NCBI GenBank assembly: GCA_936440205.1
Contig: OW387135.1
Location: 36,806,792 to 36,870,791 of the forward strand
Origin: Lepidonotus clava
Lineage: Eukaryota; Annelida; Polychaeta; Phyllodocida; Polynoidae
Length of the DNA: 64,000 nt
Direction of reading: 5' to 3'
Shown: positions 54,146 through 64,000 of the stretch, piece after piece
Layout: the number at the start of each line of letters is the position of its first letter
Numbering within the stretch: the first letter of the stretch is position 1
Translations under genes and position numbers: made by a program
Notes under the pieces: model-generated
Seen by the model: only the letters and a program-made list of their open reading frames with translations
Told to the model about the DNA's origin: nothing
The model's database searches: none

Positions 54146-54334
54146 CAGGGGCGGATACAGGATTTCAAAAAGGGGGTCAACTTATTATAAAGACTAAGTA
54201 CTAAAACGCGTGCATTCGCCTGCACATATGCAATGTTTTAGTTTTTTCTCATTTTGGCAAGTTTAAGTCCGCACCAAAAGTGTAGGTGTGTGTGTGTTGG
54301 GAGAGGGGGGGGGGACCCCCTGGACCCGCCTCTG
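54146..54334. mobile_element. 189-bp MITE, CAGGGGCGGATACAGG termini
   Basis: Left end CAGGGGCGGATACAGG; right end complementary to CAGAGGCGGGTCCAGG. It belongs to the family of the element at 21399-21561. Flanks share (A/G)GATC, so the duplication is not clear. No coding capacity. Confidence 0.75.
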
Positions 54335-57300
54335 AGATCTTGGGTTTACAAGATTAGGTAAGAGATTCCAAACCTTGCTTTGGTCGCAGAGTTCATTCGA
54401 CTAGCCGAGACGTGGCTGTTAACCATACCTCGATATCGGGTGTGCAGCCGACATAGATGGGCAGGCAGGGTATACTGTGACAGGGGGTCCTGACCTCCAC
54501 AACACCTCTGACCCCGACCCACCGCCATGATGCCGAGTCATCAATCACGTGGTCCGCGCCAGCTACATGACAGCGCCGACAGGGGTCAGCACTTGGTGTG
54601 GCCACCTTGAACCGGCCCGTCTTGGTGGAGCGACCTGCGGATGGCCCTGCATATAAAACGATGCTTCCTGCTCTCACCACTACTGCCGATCATCTTAGCA
54701 ATCACCTACTACAGATTTACATGTATCACATAAAGCAAGCTTGTCGACCAATAACGTTTTATTACTCCATTAGATAGGTCGTGTATAGGGCCAGGCTATT
54801 AGCAGCCCCTATGCAATAGGCAACCACCATCCTAGCAGTATTTTGGGGATGAGGGAGCTCGAGTGTGGTATGGAACATTGAATTTCAGATTAATGAGAAA
54901 GAGTGAGACTAATTTGTGCAAACTATCTTTGACATTCCTCCATTCTTTAAAGAAAAGGCTTTTGATATGCATGTCAAAAAAGGTAGAATTGCCCATGCGA
55001 GAACCGGGTCCGAAGTCTGCTTGAAAGTCCGTTTTAAACTGAACATGTAACGATACTAATGACTATTATGACAACACATGTAGGGACTATGAAATGGCTA
55101 ATTTGACAATGAATTAGATATCTAGCCTAGCTTTTGTTATGCCTACTCTTTTCCTTTTCAAGTCTTAACCAGCTCCATACCTTTTAATGGATATTCTCCC
55201 ATGGCAAGACAGCTGTTGCCTGTAACTCAATCAATTTCGATAGTCTCACCCCGCTAGCCAAGATGTTGTTGGTTGCCAACACAACCTTTTATATCTATGG
55301 AGTTATGATTTTGCTGTCAATATCTTTATTGCTAATAGAAACTATTTGAAGGAGTGAACCAGTCACTTATTGGGGGGTTGTGGATTGTCCAATGAATTAT
55401 TACTGCTATTCAAATAGTACCTTTGCTGTGCAATTTCATTGGTGGAATAGTTTAGAAGCCAAAAGTTGAATTTGAATGTGTTACTTATTACCAAATCACT
55501 TGGCGTGAACTGTTTTCTCAGTGCTTGCTATCAGCATCTTCAAGCTGTGAGACCAACTGCTAAAGTAAATCATGGTTTGCCCTTCCAGGGATAGCGTAAG
55601 TTTTGAGTTCCGATGTATTTAAATTTTAAGGTATTCCATACTACGATGCACAAATAGACTGTCTATAGTATCCATGATAGCAGCTGATACGTTTAATAGT
55701 AACTTAGGAAATAGGAATTTCTTATAAAATTACATCATAACCCATAGACCTCCTCAAATCTTTTTAAACACCTTGGACTATTATTGTGTGTGTAGTTGTA
55801 ATTTGAGTCTCACGAGCATTTAGAATACAAACAGAATTAAATACCCTTCCTTCAGTCTCAAAGAAGTAGGCCTACTTTTTCCATCTCTTCCCTGCCTTTC
55901 AAAACAGAGTCACAAACAGACCTATTTATCGGTCACATCCCTTTTATCGGGGCATCGATAAAGAGCATCTTATGACATTTTCCCTTCCCCATAATAGATT
56001 TCTTGCCCTGCATTACCACAGGGATGACAGTCAACAGCTGAGAGCGTTTATAGCCAATTCTGAACTTGTCTAATAAGTCATATTAGGTCTACATTTCTAT
56101 ATATAGCCTGTACAAGACGTATGCACCTATGCAGGGTAAACTATCTTCGCCTTCAACAGGTTAGGAGCAATTCAATCAGGGTTTCAATCTCGGAGAAGAC
56201 TTCCCAAGTCGATAAGGTGGTGCTTTGCTGCCCAAGGTGGCTAAAGTATGATGAGTGTCTTCATAGTCCGGCCTTTAATCCCGGCCAAGACGAGGCTACG
56301 GCCCCACTGCCAACGCCCCGGATGTGACGTATTTCGGCGCATGCGCCGTCTAATGCTTGGGCGATCCGATAGGTGGCGCCATGATGGCCTTGCGGGCGGT
56401 CGGGGCCTGATGTATAATGCTGGCAGCGCATCAGCCTTAGTAAGATGTACTGGGCCTATCAGAGCTGGATACCAACTCTATATTACCCCGGCCTTACTTT
56501 ACAGCCAGGGCCCCCAGATCAGAATAAGCAGGCAGTGGTATATGATAAAAGAAATAAGTATGAGATAACGCCAGGCCCTGGTGAAATGAGAAGCAGAAGC
56601 CCTCACTCCTAAACCCAACAGTTTCGGCCTACATATCCTACACATTTAGCTTTAACTAAAGTTACTTTTCTGAAGTTGTACATGGAATAACTTTCACAAC
56701 TACAGCAGATTTTGCTGGTCTAATAGGATTCAAATCTTGCCATTTTCACCTTCAGAAGATATAAAACTTATTTGTCTCGCGTTGAAGGTATAGCCGTATC
56801 ACATAATAACTGTATTTTCATTTATCTTTTGTTCACGTCCCTCTTAAATTGCTTGCATGTCATGCGCCACTGTTTGAAAAAATATCTATCAAAGTAAATG
56901 AAAATGCCAATTGTTATGCCACTTTTGCTTGCGTCAGTTTGCCTACACCCTTTATCAGATTATCTAAAATTCTTCTTGAATTAAGTAGGGAAAAGGGAAT
57001 ATAAAATTGATGTGTATAATGTTCAATATAATTATTTCATAAGGAGTCAAGACTCAATTTACGATCTAAAGGCTCAGCATGTCACGTAGATAAAACTTTG
57101 TATTATGTGTTTTCCGTGATTTATTAAACCTCTTCATGTTACCACAAAAAATGTTCTAAGATAAGATCTGTGACATTCAAATTTCCATAGTTAGTATATG
57201 TTCAAGGCTGAATCAAATGTCACTCAAACAGGCCTTGAAGCGTACCTTCGCCTGAGGCGGCAGTGCCTATATGCACGTGCTATATGCGCGACGTCGCATC

Positions 57301-58213
57301 AATAAGCTCCATGTGTATGCGACAATGTCGGGTGAATTGAATTCATTGTAGACTCGACAGTTCATGATGGCTTAAGTAGTATAGAGAAATGAGAATTTGA
57401 ACCCATTTGAAATAAGAGAATTAGAATTTGAACATTGTGCATCCCATAAACGTGAGGCCGCTCCTATGAGTCTACATAGAAAAGGCTTTGCTATCTAACA
57501 AACAATATCGCATCTATGGATTTCATTGTGTAGGCCCTACTGCTTATCGTTACATGAGTATACAGAACTGGGTATTTTATGCTTTTCACATACATAGCAT
57601 TATAATACGAGCGAAATGTGCATATTATAGCCTGCGTAGCATATGAATACATCACTTTGCTTCTTGTCGCGTATGTGGTGCATTTCTTGTAGGCGACGCA
57701 CGTTTCTCCTCTTCCGTGTATACAGTTTTCCTTATACAGGTGACGTCGTGTGGACAAACTGTCAGACCTCTCCACCCCCTTGAGCAAAAAAAAAAAGAAT
57801 TTGTACCGGAACGTATGCTCATTTTTAAAGGAAACGGACCCCTAGATCGATGCGCTCACCACATATGCAACAAGATTACATTATCATTGTGCATGTGTCA
57901 TTTATAACAAGGGGCGTCAGGCGAATGCCTGGGCTTCCTCCATGGTATTGCCAAAGTAACTCATATAATATAAAATGTTGTGTGTACATGATGTACGATG
58001 TACACAAGAACCACTGACATCTCATGTCTATACACTACTCACAACATTTAGAAATGACGCGTAGGCCCATGTAATAAAGCCAATCCACGCAATATTGTGC
58101 CTCAAACAACAACGCCTTTTGACGGCCCGTCATGCATATAGCAGTACCTTTAGAAGCCGACATAAGCTTAAAATTATCAGCTAGGTCTGCTGAATAAAGG
58201 ATAGTGTGTGCAA
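54335..58213. other. Gene-poor stretch with a CpG-rich patch
   Basis: No gene is supported. At about 56280-56430 the sequence is CpG-rich with GATGTGACGTA, the NRF1-like palindrome GGCGCATGCGCC (about 56337) and GGTGGCGCC, all promoter-type features, but no coding exon is recognised next to it. A second GC-rich patch is at about 54400-54650. Confidence 0.35.
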
Positions 58214-58215
58214 TA

Positions 58216-59388
58216 GGGGGAATGTGTATTATATCGCGCATGTGTGTTATATCGCGCACCTCCACTTAAATGCTTATAAAAATGTTAAAATTAATTTCAT
58301 TGTTGAAATTCAAAAATGAACATGTGCAGTATTGTCTGCGGCAGCTTATGCACTAGCTGGATACACAATTCGTATGCAATAACTAATAACATATGCAGTA
58401 TGTATCTTATTCGATATTTTTATTGTTTTGCTTTTAACTTTTAGTTAATTTCTTAGTCTACCCATTTTAGCACAAGAAATTAACTAATTTGATGAGACAT
58501 TATTCCTCTATCTAATCAGAAAGTCCGTGAAATTCTGAAAATATGAATTTTTTTCCTAATAATGAAATGAATGTTTTATTAAAGTATATTTCAAATTGGA
58601 AATATTACTTTAGGTGGTATTGTATCGCACATTAACTGTTGTTGTATCGCGCAGGTGATAGCCATATATACATAGGTAACTCTAATTATTCTATTTTCAT
58701 TGTTTTCCTACGTAAATTCATGATTAAAAGTATTTTTTGATACTATAAATATTTCTCCATTTCATTTGCCAAACATGAACTATGTCTCATAATAATTCAA
58801 AATTATCCAGAGGAAAATATGATTATTATCTATTATGTAAAATAATAAATTATAGAAAATCATTCCTTTCATGAAAATAAGATTTCATCTCGATTGTAAA
58901 ACAAGACAATGAGTTCATTGTCAAATATCCATTTAGAAGATCATATAGATTCAATGATTTAGCTCATTCTTTTTTCACAAGAAAATAGAGACAAATATGT
59001 GCAGAATCTCGAAGTTTTGTCAATCATTTCCTTTTCAATTATTTCATATCCTTATACCAAAAATAGCTGTCTTAAATCCACGATACAACAGTTAAATGCG
59101 CGATATAACAACAGGCCATCGGTTCTAATGAATCTGTCCTTCTTTTTAAATATAAAATGACAATTTTTATGCATACCCATCAATAATTAATAGCTATCAT
59201 CTTCCCAAATAGAAATTAGCAAGTGGTAATACGGGTTTTAATTCATTACAAAAGTAAATCACTTTTTTTGTTACCTCTTTTCTTCTCCCCATTCATTAGA
59301 GATATATCTTGTAGCTTATGCAGCCCTCTGGCATTTGCTGCTGTTGTTATATCGCGCATTAGGTGCGCGATATAACCCACATTCCCCC
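58216..59388. mobile_element. 1.17-kb TIR element with TATATCGCGCA subterminal repeats
   Basis: Left end GGGGGAATGTG and right end CACATTCCCCC are inverted, each inside TA (58214-58215, 59389-59390), a likely TA target. The string TTATATCGCGCA or its complement recurs near both ends and inside: about 58229, 58247, 58641, 59095, 59346, 59364, with diverged TATCGCACAT and ACGATACAAC near 58622 and 59080. The rest is strongly AT-rich and has no transposase. It is a non-autonomous DNA transposon. Confidence 0.8.
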
Positions 59389-59390
59389 TA

Positions 59391-62160
59391 TTTCCGGGGG
59401 CTTATTTACATCACAGGATCTTACTATCGTTTCACATCGGTGTAGACTTTATAACAAATATACACAAATAATTTCTTTCGTTAATTGAAATCACTGGAAT
59501 CAACAATGCTATAATTTCATAATATGTAATGAGACTAGTAAACATGAACGCACGATATGATGATGCTGGTAAGTTAAACCTTGTGCCTTGTCTTCCCTAT
59601 AAATACAAACTTAATTATATGGTATAGAGCTTATCGGGACATTTTGTTGGAGACATTTAGATCGATTTGGAAAACATCCATAATCATCAAACACTAATGA
59701 AAATGAAATATATGTATACTCTTTTCACCTGGCCATTTGCAGATTGTTTTTCAATGCTTTCCAAAGATGATTGGTATTAGGCCGACCTACATTACATTTT
59801 ACGTCGTAGATGCCATTTAGTAGTCTTCCTGTTAGAGAACTCTAGCTCACAGGAAATTGTCTTTAGAAAAGAGTCAGGCTGCTAAATTCTGACCGTAGGT
59901 GTGAGTCGGAAGAGCGAAGCGAGGCTGCGAATCGGTGACGACTTGAATTAATCTAGTCTACAAAATGAAATTGGCGGGACGCTCTGCGACGCGCCACTGG
60001 GCCAAGGAACCTCCATTTAAACCACCCATCTGTCCGTCTGAGTTGTTGACATCAAGAGTTATTTTCTTCTTTTCTCTTCATCCCATAAAAGCTGCGCATG
60101 GAAATAGACATCGGCGTCTGATGATCAGTTAATGTTATGAGTAATCCATGTCTTGGATGATTGGCATTCCACTCCGAGGATAGAGAAGCCCGTCTGGTTT
60201 TATAAATAGCTGAGGACACAATAAAAAAACCTTAACTTAAAAAAATAACTGCAAAAATCTTGTTAGGATGTCATCACTCTGAGTCTGAGCAGGTCGCATA
60301 TAGATTTATGCTCCTTAACGTTTTTCTAATGGTCATGTTTTTACAACAGTTCTATGGATAGGTTGTCGTCACATAGTATGATGTTTATTATTATATATGC
60401 CAACATGGTGCACCCACACCCATACAAATTTGAAAGGACGCATGTCAGCCGTCGACAGTGAAACAAGTGCTAAGAATCCTTCTAAATCGATAGCTTGCTA
60501 AAAAGTATAGTTGAATTTGACAACCCTATAAAATTGATGGGAATCATATTTATTTTATGATATGTTGTCCTGCGTCATTATGTGGGTGATGGGAATTCAC
60601 AAATAAAGAGTGCTGCTTCTTCATTGTTGGTTAACTATTCTAAAAGAGTGCTCAAACGTTTACAATGATATAGTATGCCATGGGTTCAGTTAAGCGTTCA
60701 CCTATATTTCATAGATGACGTTGTGTTCTACAATTAGATTTCAGATCACCATTTATAGATAGAAGTGTGCTACTCTTTTTAAAGTCACAACTTTGAGGTT
60801 TCTTAATTGTGGAATGTCCATCGTAATTGATTTAATTTTGTTAACCGTGTACACTAAATGATTCTTCTTTTAGAGTTGGAAGACTTCCAGTTCATGGTTT
60901 TCTTGTTAGTTTATGTGCAATTACCAACTTGAACCAACTCCACTATTACTTTCCCTCTATTTAAAATGGTGAATCAAAGTATCCATTATGGTTTTGATAA
61001 AGCAAGTAATTATATTATTTTAACATAAACTACTGCAACTTTTTTTAGCTGACACCTGAATTTCTTTCTCACTTTTTGTGCGTTATCTACAATGCGATAA
61101 TGAGGCTGAGTATGGACCGATTTTGGAGGTTGGTTGGATAAGAGTAGGCCAATCGTGTCGAACCAATTTGTCCCAATAACGAATTTGGGATCGGAATATA
61201 CAAACAAATTCCCACGCAAAAAAGGATTTGCGTGTTGTCTCGCATTGTGGATCACTGGCTTCACTTTCTTGTTGTTGCCTGAAGTATGTTGTATGTGGAA
61301 TGTATCCGTCCTTGTTAGAGTTTCTTAATATCTGCCAAACCCCCTGGAATATCTAGGCCCCAATCTGCCTCCTGTCATCCTCCCCCGTCGATCACCTACA
61401 CAATATGCGAATCCTGACATCTTAACATGCCTCCCCTATCCCTAGCGTAACTTCTAATGTGGCTTCGAACTCACCAAGCTGCTAATTGCAAAATATCGTG
61501 GGCCTAGGTTGCCTTTAATTCGAAATCCAGACTTAACGGGGCCCTCGCGGCTAGCTCAGCGTTCTAGTTAAATTTGGAAAAATAGAGAGTTTTAACAACT
61601 CTGATTTCTGGTAGTGGTCCATCAAGCCTATTACTAAAGTTCCACAGTCAAAACCCACAACGCAATAAGACTACACTGTTTCACCCATTACACGCACTGA
61701 CTTTTAATTGGGATTATCCAAATGTGACAGTGAAGGTCGTCAGGGGGATTTAAAAGAAATGTTAAGGGGACTGTTTGGCCCTGCCATTAGAACCAGGTGG
61801 TGCGGCCTGGCGACTCGCCCCTGCCGTCTCCTCCTGGGCCCACGCCTACGCGGCCGGCTTAAAAAGCGGCGGCAGGCCCCAGCCATCGCCACCTAACGGC
61901 GCCCAGCAAGTCCACTAATTAGATTTGACAAAGGAGGTTAATTAGATGTATACTCCTGTAAAATTAGAAATCTGCACGAAACTTGGTATTTATAGCCGTT
62001 GTGAATAATTGTCAAATCCAATGGCGTTTTTTTTATGCCAACCGTAACGGAAATCACGGGCCCAGGTAACGGTTTTTAAAACTTAGAAGTTATGTTTTTG
62101 TGGGTTTTAGTAAAGAGATGTAGAATACATAGGCCTATTGACATTTCTATTCAAATATAG
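59391..62160. other. Gene-poor stretch
   Basis: No gene is supported. A GC-rich patch at about 61780-61900 is followed by homeodomain-like TTAATTAG sites near 61937, which could be regulatory DNA. Confidence 0.4.
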
Positions 62161-62200
62161 GTACATGTTTTATATATATATATTTATTGCATATATTACA

Positions 62201-62204
<4 letters not shown>

Positions 62205-62253
<49 letters not shown>
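62205..62253. repeat. (TA)n microsatellite
   Basis: About 49 bp of TA dinucleotides, preceded by a shorter TA run near 62170. Confidence 0.95.
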
Positions 62254-62256
<3 letters not shown>

Positions 62257-64000
62257 CAGACACACATAATTGCTACTCACAATAGTACTGACTATAAGTC
62301 TAAGGGGATGGCACATCTAATAAGATTAGTACCCTGAGGTGTATGAAACGTGTGTGAGCTATCATTAGAGTTATCACAAGTGATAAGCTAATGTGAGGAA
62401 ATGATTATACCCATTGCAAGGAGGTAGACATTCATTCGACACGCTATAAGAGGTTTAGTAGCATGACCAATACACGGCATGACATGAGGTATTTCTCAAA
62501 TTGGACATACAAAGTTCATAAATTGGCATAGATTGCTTAGATTCGGCCTGTGACAGGAGACTCCCTTGTCTACCCACCCTAAAGCCAAGATAACCCAAGG
62601 TGTAATTGGTGTCCACCTGTCCTGGCCCACAGCACGGCCCGTCGGCAGTTCTGACATCGCCATCCGTCGTCCGTCCCACGACCAGGGCTCCGGACGTCCT
62701 CGTCACCTACCCCTCGGGGATAAAGGAAACATGAGGAATGAGGCCCAGGGTTTACGTGGTCTACTGACGGTGCCCTCTATGAGGCCTAATGAAACTGCTG
62801 TCACAACTTGACGGGCGTGGCGGATGCTGTCACCACCAGGTGTCAGCTGTAGCTGTCACACGGTCAGTGAGGACCACCAAGGGCTGACCCCGGCCTGAGT
62901 GGGATTTGATTAACCAATTAGTGCTGGGGGAATCAGTCGATCCCTGGTATAGAAAGTGTTGTTCCTTCCAAAGTCCAGGGTTTCTGGGTATTGGGGTTTA
63001 TTCTGACCCAACTTGGTTCAAAGGTACATCGGTTTTATGTTAATAAGGTAGTGAATCACTTTCATGGCTCTTCCCCGATAACCTCTTGACGGTTATAGAG
63101 GCACTGCTACCTTTATATCCAGGACACACCTACCTTTAGTAAATATTAACCTCGAACATAAAAGTGTTGTTACGTTAGCATCTACAGAGGTGAATGATCA
63201 TTAGCAGACCATAGGTGAAGTGGCCGTCTTGAAAGGACAATGCCCCGCTCCGAGTACTACATCACCCTGAGCGCTATCCTGCTTAAAACACTACATTACT
63301 ATACGTCCTGTATTTCGCTTTCGATTTGCTTATCGCGAGTAGGAACAAGAGTTTTGCTATCTCTATCTTTCCGCATAGGAAAAGTAGAAACAGTTTATAA
63401 ATGTGTATATGAAAGCGCGAAGAATAATACTGATTTTACGAGCGCTTGTGCATAATAATTTATACCTATTGTAAACCTTAACAAAATTTATTATAAGCTA
63501 GGTTTGTAGTCAGCTGTAAACATTACATCTAGAGAACAAAATGTTACTGTATACTTCATTGTTCTTTCCTTTCTGACTGTGTTTATTTGGCATTGGCATC
63601 TTTTGACAAGATATTCAGAGAAACGAAATGACAAGGTGTTGGCTTTGGTAAGCATAAAATCTACGCCAAGAAGAGATGACAGTCAATCGTGTGGGCCATG
63701 ACAGGTCGGTTGACGACACCATTTGTCTCCCTTTCACGAGCACCCTGCTCATAAAACACTGAACACGAATTAGTCAACCTGACTCAGGCTCATCGAAAAA
63801 GGCTAATCGTCTTGCAGGTTTGTTTTACACAGTGTAATGAACCCTCTCCCCATACCAGCCCACTCTACCGGAAGGGCATTAAGCTGCAAATTGTACCAGG
63901 AGGAGTCAACCTTTCAGGCCCCACACATTTCTCCATTGACATCCCACCAACACATTTTGGGATGCCCCAAAGTTGGGTCACGCGAGAAAGTCATCAAATT
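62254..64000. other. Gene-poor stretch to window end
   Basis: No gene is supported. A GC-rich patch lies at about 62560-62900 with an E-box/T-box-like cluster (CAGGTGTCAGCTGTAGCTGT near 62838). Confidence 0.4.

Noticed and set aside
62455-62811. Frames on both strands in a GC-rich patch
   Set aside because: No domain, overlapping on opposite strands, and composition alone explains their length.
1-64000. CRISPR arrays, rRNA genes, bacterial operons
   Set aside because: No array with regular spacers and no rRNA-like sequence is seen; introns, the Pol III tRNA genes and repeat types indicate a eukaryote.

Overview
The window looks like nuclear DNA of a metazoan, most likely a marine invertebrate. 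It holds an intron-bearing host gene with canonical GT-AG borders, two Pol III-type tRNA-Thr genes, many small transposons with terminal inverted repeats, and one very large virus-like transposon. I cannot fix the phylum from sequence alone.

Region 1 (1 to about 20,950) is AT-rich and gene-dense. It is most of a Polinton/Maverick element, and its left end lies outside the window. Core genes on the minus strand are a packaging ATPase, an rve-type integrase, a zinc-ribbon protein, a PC4-like protein, a protein-primed family B DNA polymerase and a capsid-family protein of the Polinton minor capsid type. A tightly packed minus-strand block follows (8,650-12,338): a RING-like protein and several unrecognised proteins. 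The right arm carries accessory cargo: a plus-strand region of signal peptide, Ser/Thr-rich repeats and membrane anchor (13,524-16,645), a dUTPase, 2.8 kb of repeat-rich non-coding DNA, and a tandem death-domain protein at the far right. The major capsid and protease genes usual for the family are not in view and may lie left of the window. The visible core frames look whole, so the copy is probably young. A host-type repeat with a 14-bp target duplication sits in its non-coding right arm, so the copy has been resident in a chromosome.

Region 2 (about 20,950-31,400) is host DNA around a four-exon Mpv17-family gene, best matched to mpv17l (CDS pieces 24393-24705, 27001-27071, 27702-27849, 28552-28583; 187 aa). 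Its upstream region and introns carry dispersed repeats, including a minisatellite-like family seen twice and a small transposon nested in another repeat.

Region 3 (31,400-64,000) is gene-poor. I recognise no protein-coding gene. It holds two identical tRNA-Thr(AGT) genes, adjacent palindromes near 39.9 kb, at least six small non-autonomous DNA transposons (at 46.5-47.5, 49.7, 51.4, 53.3, 54.1 and 58.2 kb), microsatellites, and a few GC-rich patches that could be regulatory.

The most notable thing is the cargo of the Polinton: replication, packaging and integration genes together with proteins that look made to act on the host cell (death domains, RING-like zinc binding, a mucin-like surface protein) and CTCF-like motifs near its non-coding arms.
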